64,000 nucleotides of DNA from assembly GCF_026339955.1 (NCBI RefSeq), contig NZ_JAPEPW010000002.1:620001-684000 (forward strand), given 5' to 3'. The DNA comes from Streptomyces sp. NBC_01549 (GTDB lineage: Bacteria > Actinomycetota > Actinomycetes > Streptomycetales > Streptomycetaceae). The position numbers and the translations under genes are program-made. Every line of letters begins with the position of its first letter. Position 1 is the stretch's first letter. The notes under the pieces are model-generated. The model did not search any database. It had not been told where the DNA came from and saw nothing but the letters and a program-made list of their open reading frames with translations. This document shows positions 33,360 to 41,356 of this stretch, piece by piece.

Positions 33360-34804
33360 TAGGGCTTTGTTACGTACCCTGGTTGATCGTTCCGAGGTAG
33401 TCTCGTGATGTCCTGTCAGGTGTGACACCTGAGGAGATGGACGAGATCCGCCCCCGCTTGGAGGCGTTCGCAGCCGAGATGCTCGGCACGGTGAAACGCC
33501 GGGACCAGCGGGCCAAGGGCGAGCTGTACGTGCGTGGGCTGATGCTGGACGGCAAGCGCAAGTCGATGCAGCCGATGGCCGAGCGTCTGGGCGTGGACCA
33601 CCAGCAGCTGCAGCAGTTCATCTCCTCCTCCACCTGGGACTACGTCGAGGTGCGGCGCCGGGTCTCGCGGTGGGCAGCGGCGCACATCACCCCGGAGGCG
33701 TATGCGATCGACGACACGGGCTTCCCAAAGGACGGGTACGACTCCCCTGGGGTGGCCCGGATGTACTGCGGCGCCTTGGGCAAGCGCGGAAACTGCCAGA
33801 TAGCGGTCAGTGTCAACTTGGTCAGCGACCACGCCTCAGCGGCCGTCAACTGGCGGCTGTTCATCCCCGACAGCTGGGACGACGCCGCATCCGGGGACGA
33901 CCCGCTGCTGGCCGAGGCGATCCGCCGACGCCGCCAGCGGGCGGGCATCCCCGACCAGGTCCGCCACAAGGAGAAGTGGCGCCAGGCGCTGGAGATGCTC
34001 GACGAGGTCCGCGGCCAGTGGGAACTGCCCGGTCTGCCGGTGGTCGCCGATGCCGGTTACGGCGATGCCACCGGCTTCCGCCTGGGCCTGACCGAACGCG
34101 GTCTCGCCTACGCGGTCGCCGTCAAAGGAACCACCACCGCCTACCCCGGTGAGGCGTTGCCCGAGCGTCCGCCCTACAGCGGCCGCGGCCGCCCGCCCCG
34201 GCCCGCCTACCCGATGCCGCACAGCACCCTGCGTGACCTCGTCCTGGCCGCCGGGCGGGGCGCCGCCCGCACCGTCACCTGGCGCCAGGGCACCAAGAGC
34301 GGTCCGCGCAACCCACGGGCCGACATGCGCTCGCGCTTCGTGGCCATGCGCGTGCGCCCGGCCAACCGCGACATCCCCCGTGACCTGGACGGCAGTCTGC
34401 CCGAGTGCTGGCTGCTGGCCGAATGGCCACCCGGCGCCGCCGAGCCCACCGACTACTGGCTCTCCACCCTGCCCGCCGGCACCCCGCTACGCGAACTCGT
34501 CCGTATCGCCAAGATCCGCTGGCGGGTCGAGCACGACTACCGTGAGCTCAAGGACGGCCTCGGCCTGGACCACTTCGAAGGCCGCAGCTACCTCGGCTGG
34601 CACCGGCACGTGACCCTGGCCGCCCTCGCCCAGGCCTTCTGCACCATGCTCCGCCTCGACCCAAAAGTCCCTGCGCCGGCCTGACCCTCTACGCGGTTCT
34701 GCGCGCGTTACAGAAGATCCTGGCCACCTGGACCGGCGCCTGCTCGATATGCGGCCACCCCGCCCCCACACCCGAACCCCACCACAGGACCTAACAAAGC
34801 CCTA
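33360..34804 (+). mobile_element. IS701-family insertion sequence, 1445 bp
   Basis: 13-bp terminal repeats TAGGGCTTTGTTA (33360-33372) and its complement (34792-34804), flanked by CTAG direct repeats. A single transposase gene fills the element. Confidence 0.9.
33422..34684 (+). CDS. IS701-family transposase
   Basis: 420-residue DDE transposase. First Asp in YAIDDTGFPKDGYDSPGVAR, second in VVADAGYGDATGF, and the C-terminal Glu region WRVEHDYRELKDGLGLDHFE, as in the DDE_5 group; the length is normal. The gene appears intact. GTG at 33422 is the listed start; an ATG is at 33437 in frame. The element sits between DUF397 and the P-loop-like gene and interrupts no coding sequence. Confidence 0.9.
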   Translation: MTPEEMDEIRPRLEAFAAEMLGTVKRRDQRAKGELYVRGLMLDGKRKSMQPMAERLGVDHQQLQQFISSSTWDYVEVRRRVSRWAAAHITPEAYAIDDTGFPKDGYDSPGVARMYCGALGKRGNCQIAVSVNLVSDHASAAVNWRLFIPDSWDDAASGDDPLLAEAIRRRRQRAGIPDQVRHKEKWRQALEMLDEVRGQWELPGLPVVADAGYGDATGFRLGLTERGLAYAVAVKGTTTAYPGEALPERPPYSGRGRPPRPAYPMPHSTLRDLVLAAGRGAARTVTWRQGTKSGPRNPRADMRSRFVAMRVRPANRDIPRDLDGSLPECWLLAEWPPGAAEPTDYWLSTLPAGTPLRELVRIAKIRWRVEHDYRELKDGLGLDHFEGRSYLGWHRHVTLAALAQAFCTMLRLDPKVPAPA

Positions 34805-34807
34805 CTA

Positions 34808-34982
34808 GGCCCTGTCGTCAAATTCCCGTCTGCCCGGCGACGCCATACACGCACTCTCGCCGCACCGGGCGAAAGCCCAAGTACATCCAGTACGAGGCCT
34901 TCCGCCCGGCACGCCGAGAGCACGCACCTGACGCCGCCGGGCCCGCCCTTCGGGCGGACGACGGGAATTTGACGACAGGGCC
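34808..34982. mobile_element. 175-bp MITE with 23-bp terminal repeats
   Basis: Ends are GGCCCTGTCGTCAAATTCCC GTC (34808-34830) and its exact complement (34960-34982). TA flanks both sides (34806-34807, 34983-34984). There is no transposase gene; an internal minus-strand frame is too short to be one. The ends look like an IS5-type element, so this is a non-autonomous derivative. It is inserted in the right CTAG copy of IS701, so it arrived after IS701. Confidence 0.85.
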
Positions 34983-35008
34983 TAGCCGCACCACTACGCC
35001 CGCACAAC

Positions 35009-35049
35009 CGGACAACCCGCACGCCCACTCCCGCCGCGCGGGTTGTCCG
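35009..35049. terminator. Long hairpin CGGACAACCCGC ... GCGGGTTGTCCG
   Basis: 12-bp perfect stem, 17-bp loop, just beyond the MITE. Probably the original terminator of the XRE-DUF397 operon, now separated from it by 1.6 kb of mobile DNA. Confidence 0.65.
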
Positions 35050-35119
35050 TTCACACTGAGGGCGTCGGTCGTCCCGGAGGGAGCGGTATGCGCACCGGAC
35101 CCTGCCGCGAGGTGCGAGG

Positions 35120-35623
35120 GTGATCCTCGACCGGGCCCTCAGCCAGTGCCGGACCCTGGTCGTCGACGGTCCCGACGGAATCGGCAGAGGCGTTCTGATC
35201 GCCGAGCTGGCCCGGCACGGATTCCTGGTCCGGCTCTGCCGCGGGCCCCTCCACCATGTGGACCCCACCCGGCCGTACCGCGAACTCCTCGCCGCGCCGG
35301 GCCGGTTGGCCGTCGACGGCAGTCTCGTGCACGAATTGGTCTACGGACCGCTGCGCCGCGGACGCTCCCGGGTGACCTGGATCCAGGCCCTGGACTTCGC
35401 CGAAGCGGTGGCGGAACGCGACGGGGCCCTCGTCCACGTAACCGGCGAGGCGGACGACACCGAGGCGGTCGACGCGTACGAGCGAGCGCTGCGCACCCTT
35501 GCCCAACACGTCCCCGTGGTGACCGTGGACGCCGAGACCCTCGGGCACTCCATTCGTGACCCCCCGGCCCGCACCGATCCTCAACTCAGCGAATATCAAA
35601 AACAGTTGACGGTAGGTTACTGA
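35120..35623 (+). CDS. P-loop-like protein, possible nucleoside/dNMP kinase fold
   Basis: 167 residues. The start LVVDGPDGIGRGVLIAELAR resembles a phosphate-binding loop with Gly-Arg-Gly in place of GKS/T, so ATP binding is doubtful. A later YRELLAAPGRLAVDGSLVHE and WIQALDFAEAVAERDGALVH resemble thymidylate-kinase-like NTPases. GTG at 35120. The methyltransferase gene follows 31 bp later and may be cotranscribed. No firm function. Confidence 0.6.
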   Translation: MILDRALSQCRTLVVDGPDGIGRGVLIAELARHGFLVRLCRGPLHHVDPTRPYRELLAAPGRLAVDGSLVHELVYGPLRRGRSRVTWIQALDFAEAVAERDGALVHVTGEADDTEAVDAYERALRTLAQHVPVVTVDAETLGHSIRDPPARTDPQLSEYQKQLTVGY

Positions 35624-35654
35624 CAGACCGCGTGACGGAGGCAGGAGACATCTC

Positions 35655-36464
35655 ATGGCAGACGGCCGGCCCAACCCCGACCAAGAGACGTTGTCCAAGA
35701 TCGACACCACGGTGCCGCACTCGGCCCGCATCTGGAACTACTGGATGGGCGGGAAGGACAACTACGAGGTCGACCGGATCGCGGGCGACGCCTACCGTGA
35801 GGTCGCGCCGAACATCGAGACGATGGCCCGGGCCTCCCGCGAGTACCTGATCCGGACCGTGACCTTCGTGGCCGGTGAGTTCGGTATCCGCCAGTTCCTG
35901 GACATCGGCACCGGCCTGCCCTCGTACGACAACACCCACCAGGTCGCCCAGCGGGTGGCGCCCGAGTCGCGCATCGTCTACGTGGACAACGACCCCCTGG
36001 TGCTGCGCCACGCGCAGGCGCTGCTGACCAGCACCGCCGAGGGTGTCACCAACTACATCGACGCGGATCTGCACGAGCCCGAGAAGATCGTCGAGGCCGC
36101 GAGCCGGATCCTGGACTTCGACCAGCCCGTCGCCCTGATGCTCATGGGCATCCTCGGTCATATCCAGGACTATGAGGAGGCCAAGTCGATCGTCCGCACC
36201 CTCCAGGGCGCCCTGCCCTCCGGCAGCTACTTCGTGCACTACGACAGCACCGACACCGACGCCGCGCTCAAGCAGGCGCAGCAGGGCTACGACGACACCG
36301 GCGCCGTCCCGTACGTTCTGCGCAGCCCGGAACAGATCACCGCGTACTACGAGGGCCTGGAGCTGATCGAACCCGGCATCGTCTCCTGCCCCCTGTGGCG
36401 CCCCACGCCCGGCACGACACCGGAGCCCACCGACGTGCACGGCGGGGTGGCGTTCAAGCCTTGA
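35655..36464 (+). CDS. SAM-dependent methyltransferase (DUF574/Methyltransf_19)
   Basis: 269 residues. The family hallmark ARIWNYWMGGKDNYEVDR is at about 24-41, motif I FLDIGTGLPSYDNTHQVA near 82, and VYVDNDPLVLRHAQALL binds SAM. These proteins are very numerous in Streptomyces, with substrates mostly unknown, and commonly sit beside DUF397/XRE and RsbW-like genes, as here. ATG at 35655 follows GGAGGCAGGAGAC. The 3' end is convergent with, and 1 bp away from, the oxidase gene. Confidence 0.9.
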   Translation: MADGRPNPDQETLSKIDTTVPHSARIWNYWMGGKDNYEVDRIAGDAYREVAPNIETMARASREYLIRTVTFVAGEFGIRQFLDIGTGLPSYDNTHQVAQRVAPESRIVYVDNDPLVLRHAQALLTSTAEGVTNYIDADLHEPEKIVEAASRILDFDQPVALMLMGILGHIQDYEEAKSIVRTLQGALPSGSYFVHYDSTDTDAALKQAQQGYDDTGAVPYVLRSPEQITAYYEGLELIEPGIVSCPLWRPTPGTTPEPTDVHGGVAFKP

Positions 36465-37862
36465 TCAGGTGCGCGGCGCCGGTTCGATGTTCTGGTTGAG
36501 GCGGAACAGGTTGTCCGGGTCACGGTCGGCCTTGACACGGGCCAGGCGGGCGTAGTTGTCGCGGTAGCTGGCCCGTACGCGCTCCTGGCCCTCGTCCATC
36601 ATCATGTTCACGTACGCCCCGCCCGCGGAGTACGGGTGCAGCGCGTCGGAGTAGTCCACGCTCCAGCGCTTGACGAGCGCGGCGCCCGTCGGGTCGGAGT
36701 CCACGCCCGCGTACACGGTTGCCCAGCGTGCGTTCCGGTAGCTCCAGGCGGTGTCCGTCGGTGCGATGTCGTGGACGGCGCCGTCGATCGGGTACAGGTG
36801 CATCGTCGATTTCCAGGTCGGCGGTCCGCCGCCGTACCTGACGTGCGCCTCGACCGCCTCGTCGGGGATCTCGTCGACGAAGTCCGCGCGCCAGTACCAC
36901 TGGTCGCCGGGCGGGTAGAGCCCGTCGAACGCGGACTGGAGCGCGGGGAACGGCATTGGCGCCGCCCCGTGCAGCAGCGGCTCGGGCACGGCGTCGAGGA
37001 GGGGTGCCATCTCCGCGGCCGCCGCCTCGGTGTCGTCCCCGACGCGGCACCAGACGACCCCGCAGACCTTGCGCAGATGGATCTCCTCGGGGAACGGCGG
37101 GCCGGGCGGGACGGAGCCGAACATGAAGAAGCCGTTCAGCTCTCGGGGGGCGTTCGGGAGGAAGTCGCGGTAGACGGTGAGGACTTCGGCACCGAGTTCG
37201 ACGGGCCAGAAGGTCGGGCCCGCGACGACGGTGCTGACCTGGTGCAGCCGGAACAGGAACGAAGTGACGACTCCGAAGTTGCCGCCGCCCCCGCGGATCG
37301 CCCAGTACAGGTCGGGGTTCTCCGCGTCGCTCGCGCGCACGTGCTCCCCGCTCGCCAGGACGAGGTCGGCCGCCAGGAGATTGTCGACGGTCAGCCCGTA
37401 CTTACGGGTGAGATGCCCGATGCCGCCGCCCAGGGTGAGGCCGCCGACTCCCGTCGTGGAGATGATGCCGGCGGGAGTGGCCAGGCCGTGCTCGTGGGTG
37501 GCACGGTCGACCTCGCTCCACACGCAGCCGCCCCCGACCCGTACCGTGCGGGCCTCCGGGTCGACCTCGATGTCCTTGAGGGGTGAGAGGTCGAGGACCA
37601 CACCGTCGTCGCAGACCCCCAGACCCGCGCCGTGATGGCCCCCGCCCCGCACGGCGAGCGCGAGCCCGTGGTCGCGGGCGAAGCCGACGACGTAGGACAC
37701 GTCCTCGGCGCTGGTGCACCTCGCCACCAGGGCGGGCCGCCGGTCGATCATCGCGTTGTAGACGGTACGGGCCTCGTCGTACCCGGAGTCACCGGGTCCG
37801 ATCAACTGTCCCTTGAATCCCGTCAGTTCCTGTCGCGCTGCCTGTGCCGGTGTGATGGACAT
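36465..37862 (-). CDS. FAD-binding oxidoreductase (berberine-bridge-enzyme type)
   Basis: 465-residue flavoprotein of the PCMH/VAO group. The FAD domain contains LAVRGGGHHGAGLGVCDDGV, where the His normally carries FAD covalently, and TVRVGGGCVWSEV, TTGVGGLTLGGGIGHLTRKYG and NPDLYWAIRGGGGNFGVVTS. The C-terminal BBE segment ends DPDNLFRLNQNIEP. No signal peptide. Oxidises alcohols, sugars or specialised metabolites in this family; substrate unknown. GTG or ATG near 37862 starts the frame; ATG here. Confidence 0.9.
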   Translation of the reverse strand: MSITPAQAARQELTGFKGQLIGPGDSGYDEARTVYNAMIDRRPALVARCTSAEDVSYVVGFARDHGLALAVRGGGHHGAGLGVCDDGVVLDLSPLKDIEVDPEARTVRVGGGCVWSEVDRATHEHGLATPAGIISTTGVGGLTLGGGIGHLTRKYGLTVDNLLAADLVLASGEHVRASDAENPDLYWAIRGGGGNFGVVTSFLFRLHQVSTVVAGPTFWPVELGAEVLTVYRDFLPNAPRELNGFFMFGSVPPGPPFPEEIHLRKVCGVVWCRVGDDTEAAAAEMAPLLDAVPEPLLHGAAPMPFPALQSAFDGLYPPGDQWYWRADFVDEIPDEAVEAHVRYGGGPPTWKSTMHLYPIDGAVHDIAPTDTAWSYRNARWATVYAGVDSDPTGAALVKRWSVDYSDALHPYSAGGAYVNMMMDEGQERVRASYRDNYARLARVKADRDPDNLFRLNQNIEPAPRT

Positions 37863-38104
37863 GCCCCTCCCCCTGTCTGGGGGCCGGTTTCAGGGCACCC
37901 GTGCCCGGGGCCTTTGGATCCAGTCTCCCTCCGATGGATCCGATGCGCCTGTTCTGCTCCGGTCCCGACGGCGCCGTACCGGTCGAACTCGCCGAGCGTG
38001 CGCTCGCTTCGCCGGATCGCACCGGTGCCGGCCGCCGGGTCCCAAGGATCGTGGACCCGGTAGCCGTAGGGCGAAGTCGGCGCCTTCGCCGTCGCATGCC
38101 GCAC
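37823..38104 (-). CDS. Possible small protein (uncertain)
   Basis: GTG at 38104 opens a 93-residue frame, PYGYRVHDPWDPAAGTGAIR followed by ERTLGEFDRYGAVGTG, with clear third-position GC bias over its first 45 codons, decaying afterwards. No ribosome site is visible and its end overlaps the oxidase start by 40 bp. A run of nine G (38107-38115) lies just before it, so the true reading frame in this stretch is uncertain. No family is recognised. Confidence 0.3.
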   Translation of the reverse strand: MRHATAKAPTSPYGYRVHDPWDPAAGTGAIRRSERTLGEFDRYGAVGTGAEQAHRIHRRETGSKGPGHGCPETGPQTGGGACPSHRHRQRDRN

Positions 38105-38145
38105 CCGGGGGGGGGCAGGGGCGCCCGGTCCGGGTACGCGCGCGA

Positions 38146-38661
38146 TCACGTCACGGCGATCACGGCCTCCGTGTCGTGCGGGGACCCCGCGAACGCCGGT
38201 TCCGGCAGCACCACCTGACGCGGCGTCCGGCGCGCCTCCCGCAGGCTGGGCACGGGCCCGGTCGGGACCAGCGGAGCGCGCTCGGCGGCGCGGGCCCGCC
38301 AGGAGAACCAGATGATCTTGCCGCCGGCGCCGGTGGCACAGCAGCCCCAGCCGTCGCTGAGGGCGGCGATCTGCGCCAGGCAACCCTGGGGAGCGTTGTG
38401 CGGGCGCAGATCCTGGTCGTTGTCGGAGACGGCGGTGATGAGGTGCGAACCGTTCCACCACATCTCGATGGTGGTGTTCTTGTCCGTCGCGTGCCGGTCG
38501 ATCGTATGCAGCAGCGCTTCCGCGCAGTGACAGACGGAATCGACGAGCGTCTCCAGGTTCCAGTACCGGAGATGGGCCCCCAAAATGCGCTTGACCTGGC
38601 CGACCCGCTCCGGGCTGACCTCCACGTCGAGGTGGTAGTAACAGGGCACTGCAGGTTTCAT
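38146..38661 (-). CDS. RsbW-like ATP-binding protein
   Basis: 171 residues. N box-like VDSVCHCAEALLHTIDRHAT and ITAVSDNDQDLRPH, then LAQIAALSDGWGCCATGAGG and KIIWFSWRA resemble the HATPase_c fold of Streptomyces regulatory ATPases, though the N box has Cys/His where Glu and Asn are usual, so catalysis may be lost. ATG at 38661 follows GAGGAG. The C-terminal 40 residues are a Pro/Arg-rich tail. Isolated between the uncertain ORF and a divergent DUF5133 gene. Partner unknown. Confidence 0.75.
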   Translation of the reverse strand: MKPAVPCYYHLDVEVSPERVGQVKRILGAHLRYWNLETLVDSVCHCAEALLHTIDRHATDKNTTIEMWWNGSHLITAVSDNDQDLRPHNAPQGCLAQIAALSDGWGCCATGAGGKIIWFSWRARAAERAPLVPTGPVPSLREARRTPRQVVLPEPAFAGSPHDTEAVIAVT

Positions 38662-38964
38662 CTTCGTTGGCTCCTCACGGCGAAGCTCTCGCCTCTCCTC
38701 GCCCTTCGCGGACCGAGCCCCGAACACGAAGCGTGAGCGCTGGTCGCTTCTGAGTCAGTCCCAGAGTGCGAGTGCTACTCCGTTCGTGCAACACGAGAAG
38801 GGTCCCAATATGGTTGAAGAGCCAACAAGACGCTGGGTGCCCGCGCAGGCACCATGAGTGAGGGCGCCGCCCTCCGTAGTGGGTCGGTGCCCTTCCGCGC
38901 ACGGCCGTCCGGCAGCAGCCGGGGGCCCCGTGCGCAGTCGACAGAGTGGGAAGGTGACCGGCGC

Positions 38965-39276
38965 ATGCTGCTGCCTGCCAAAGCCGAGGTCGCCAGGCAT
39001 CTGGAGCGATACCGGGCCTGGGAACGCCTGCTGCTCGTGGCCCCCACCGACCACGCGGTGCGGGGCAACTTCGAGAACACGGGGTACACCCTGTGCGTGC
39101 TGATGGGTAAGCGCTGCGCGCGGGAGGCGGTGGAAGCCGCCGAGCACTATCTGCGGGGCGAGGCACCGGTTTCCGCGCTGTCACCGGTGGCGGTCGCGCA
39201 CGGCGCGCGGGGCTCTCAACTCTCCCAGGGCACTCAGGCGCAGGGAGTGGGGCGAGCCGTCGGCAGGTGTCCCTGA
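38965..39276 (+). CDS. DUF5133 protein
   Basis: 103 residues. MLLPAKAEVARHLERYRAWE, then NFENTGYTLCVLMGKRCARE and AVEAAEHYL form the DUF5133 domain, which is Streptomyces-specific and often near developmental or regulatory genes. ATG at 38965 with GAAGG upstream; the extended frame from 38854 lacks family resemblance. It lies 76 bp before glgE on the same strand and may be read with the glycogen operon. Confidence 0.82.
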   Translation: MLLPAKAEVARHLERYRAWERLLLVAPTDHAVRGNFENTGYTLCVLMGKRCAREAVEAAEHYLRGEAPVSALSPVAVAHGARGSQLSQGTQAQGVGRAVGRCP

Positions 39277-39352
39277 GACGGACCGTGGGTCGGAAATTTT
39301 CGGCACAGCTCTGAACCGAGGTGGCAGGGCGCGAGGACGGCGGAGGCGAAAC

Positions 39353-41356
39353 ATGGAGGCACATACGACGGGCGGCCGTGACCCGATCGGCCGTATCCCG
39401 ATCGTGGACGTCCTGCCGGTCGTCGAGTGCGGCCGGCGCCCCGCGAAGGCGGTCGTCGGGGAGACCTTCGAGGTCACCGCCACCGTCTTCGGCGAGGGCC
39501 GCGATGTGCTCGGCGCCGAGGTCGTCCTGTGCGATCCGAGCGGCCGGCCCGGTCCGCGGGCCCCGATGCGTGAACTCGACCCGGGCACCGACCGCTGGGG
39601 CGCCGAGGTCACACCGGATGCCGTGGGCCGGTGGACGTATCTGGTGGAGGCCTGGAGCGATCCCCTGGCCGCCTGGCGTCACGCCGCCGGCATCAAGGTC
39701 CCGGCCGGGATCGACGCCGAACTGGTCCTGGAGGAGGGCGCCGCGCTGTACGAGCGGGCCGCGGCCGCGGTGCCCGACCCGGCCGGCCGGGCGGTCGTAC
39801 GCGCCGCGGCGAACGCCCTGCGTGACGGCTCCCGGCGGCCCACGGCCCGTCTCACCGCCGCGCTGGCCCCGGAAGTGACCGCCACTCTCGCCGAACACCC
39901 GCTGCGCGAACGGGTCTCCCGCTCGCTGCCGATGCCCCTGCTCGTGGAACGGGAACGGGCGTTGTACGGCGCCTGGTACGAGTTCTTCCCACGCTCGGAG
40001 AGCGGACAGCTGGACCCGTCGGTGCACGGCACGTTCCGCAGCGCCGCCGAACGGCTGCCCGCCGTCGCCGAGATGGGCTTCGACGTCGTGTACCTCCCGC
40101 CGATCCACCCCATCGGCACCACCTTCCGCAAGGGCCCCAACAACAGCCTGTCGGCGAGCCGTCGGGATGTCGGCGTGCCCTGGGCGATCGGTTCCGCCGA
40201 GGGCGGGCACGACGCGATCCATCCGGATCTCGGCACGATCGACGACTTCGACGCGTTCGTACGCCGGGCGGCGCAACTGCGGCTCGAAGTCGCTCTCGAC
40301 TTCGCGCTCCAGTGTTCCCCGGACCACCCGTGGGTGGAGAAGCACCCCGAGTGGTTCCACCACCGGGCGGACGGGTCGATCGCGTACGCGGAGAATCCGC
40401 CGAAGAAGTACCAGGACATCTATCCGATCGCCTTCGACCAGGACATGCCGGGGCTGGTCCAGGAGACGCTGCGGGTGTTGCGGTACTGGATGGACCACGG
40501 CGTACGGATCTTCCGCGTCGACAACCCGCACACCAAACCGGTCGTCTTCTGGGAGCGGGTCATCGCGGACATCAACCGCACCGACCCGGACGTGATCTTC
40601 CTGGCCGAGGCGTTCACCCGGCCCGCGATCATGCACAGGCTCGCGGCCGTCGGCTTCCAGCAGTCGTACACGTACTTCACCTGGCGCAACACCAAGCAGG
40701 AACTGACCGACTACCTGACCGAACTGTCGTGCGGGACGGCCGCCTTCATGCGGCCCAACTTCTTCGTGAACACCCCGGACATCCTGCCGGGCTATCTCCA
40801 GCGGGGCGGTCGGCCCGCCTTCGAAGTGCGAGCCGTGCTCGCCGCCACCCTCTCGCCGTCGTGGGGGCTCTACGCCGGCTACGAGCTGTGCGAGAACGAT
40901 CCGATCGGACCCGCCAGCGAGGAGTACCGGAACTCCGAGAAGTACCAACTGCGCCCACGTGACTGGGAGTCGGCCGCGCGCGAGGGCAGCACGATCGCGC
41001 CGCTGATCACGGAGCTGAACCGGATCAGACGGTCCCACAAGGCCCTGCACGCACTGCGTAACCTGCACTTCCACCAGACCGACAACGAGGCCCTGATCGC
41101 CTACAGCAAGCGCTCGGGCGACGACACGGTCGTGGTGGTGGTCAACCTCGATCCCCACCACACCCAGGAGACGACGGTCTCGTTGGACATGCCTCAACTC
41201 GGCCTGGACTGGCACGAGTCCGTGCCCGTGCACGACGAACTCACCGGCGAGACCTACCGCTGGGGCAGGGCCGACTTCGTGCGACTGGGGCCGGGCGGTG
41301 CGCATGTGCTCGCCGTCGACACCTCACAGCGGACCGGAGGGTCACCCACCACATGA
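39353..41356 (+). CDS. glgE: Alpha-1,4-glucan:maltose-1-phosphate maltosyltransferase GlgE
   Basis: 667-residue GH13_3 enzyme that extends alpha-1,4-glucan with maltose 1-phosphate in the cytoplasm. The N-terminal beta-sandwich is followed by the catalytic barrel: nucleophile Asp390 in RIFRVDNPHTKP, acid/base Glu419 in VIFLAEAFTRP, and Asp476 in NTPDILPG. HPIGTTFRKGPNNSL is a typical GlgE segment. The length is normal. The stop overlaps the treS ATG (41353). With treS, mak and glgB it forms the complete route trehalose to maltose to maltose 1-phosphate to branched glucan. Confidence 0.97.
   Translation: MEAHTTGGRDPIGRIPIVDVLPVVECGRRPAKAVVGETFEVTATVFGEGRDVLGAEVVLCDPSGRPGPRAPMRELDPGTDRWGAEVTPDAVGRWTYLVEAWSDPLAAWRHAAGIKVPAGIDAELVLEEGAALYERAAAAVPDPAGRAVVRAAANALRDGSRRPTARLTAALAPEVTATLAEHPLRERVSRSLPMPLLVERERALYGAWYEFFPRSESGQLDPSVHGTFRSAAERLPAVAEMGFDVVYLPPIHPIGTTFRKGPNNSLSASRRDVGVPWAIGSAEGGHDAIHPDLGTIDDFDAFVRRAAQLRLEVALDFALQCSPDHPWVEKHPEWFHHRADGSIAYAENPPKKYQDIYPIAFDQDMPGLVQETLRVLRYWMDHGVRIFRVDNPHTKPVVFWERVIADINRTDPDVIFLAEAFTRPAIMHRLAAVGFQQSYTYFTWRNTKQELTDYLTELSCGTAAFMRPNFFVNTPDILPGYLQRGGRPAFEVRAVLAATLSPSWGLYAGYELCENDPIGPASEEYRNSEKYQLRPRDWESAAREGSTIAPLITELNRIRRSHKALHALRNLHFHQTDNEALIAYSKRSGDDTVVVVVNLDPHHTQETTVSLDMPQLGLDWHESVPVHDELTGETYRWGRADFVRLGPGGAHVLAVDTSQRTGGSPTT

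Noticed and set aside
34818..35054. 78-residue - strand frame in the MITE as a transposase
   Set aside because: Too short, no DDE motif, and it spans the MITE boundary.
38675..41305. 876-residue - strand open frame
   Set aside because: Antisense of glgE and DUF5133.
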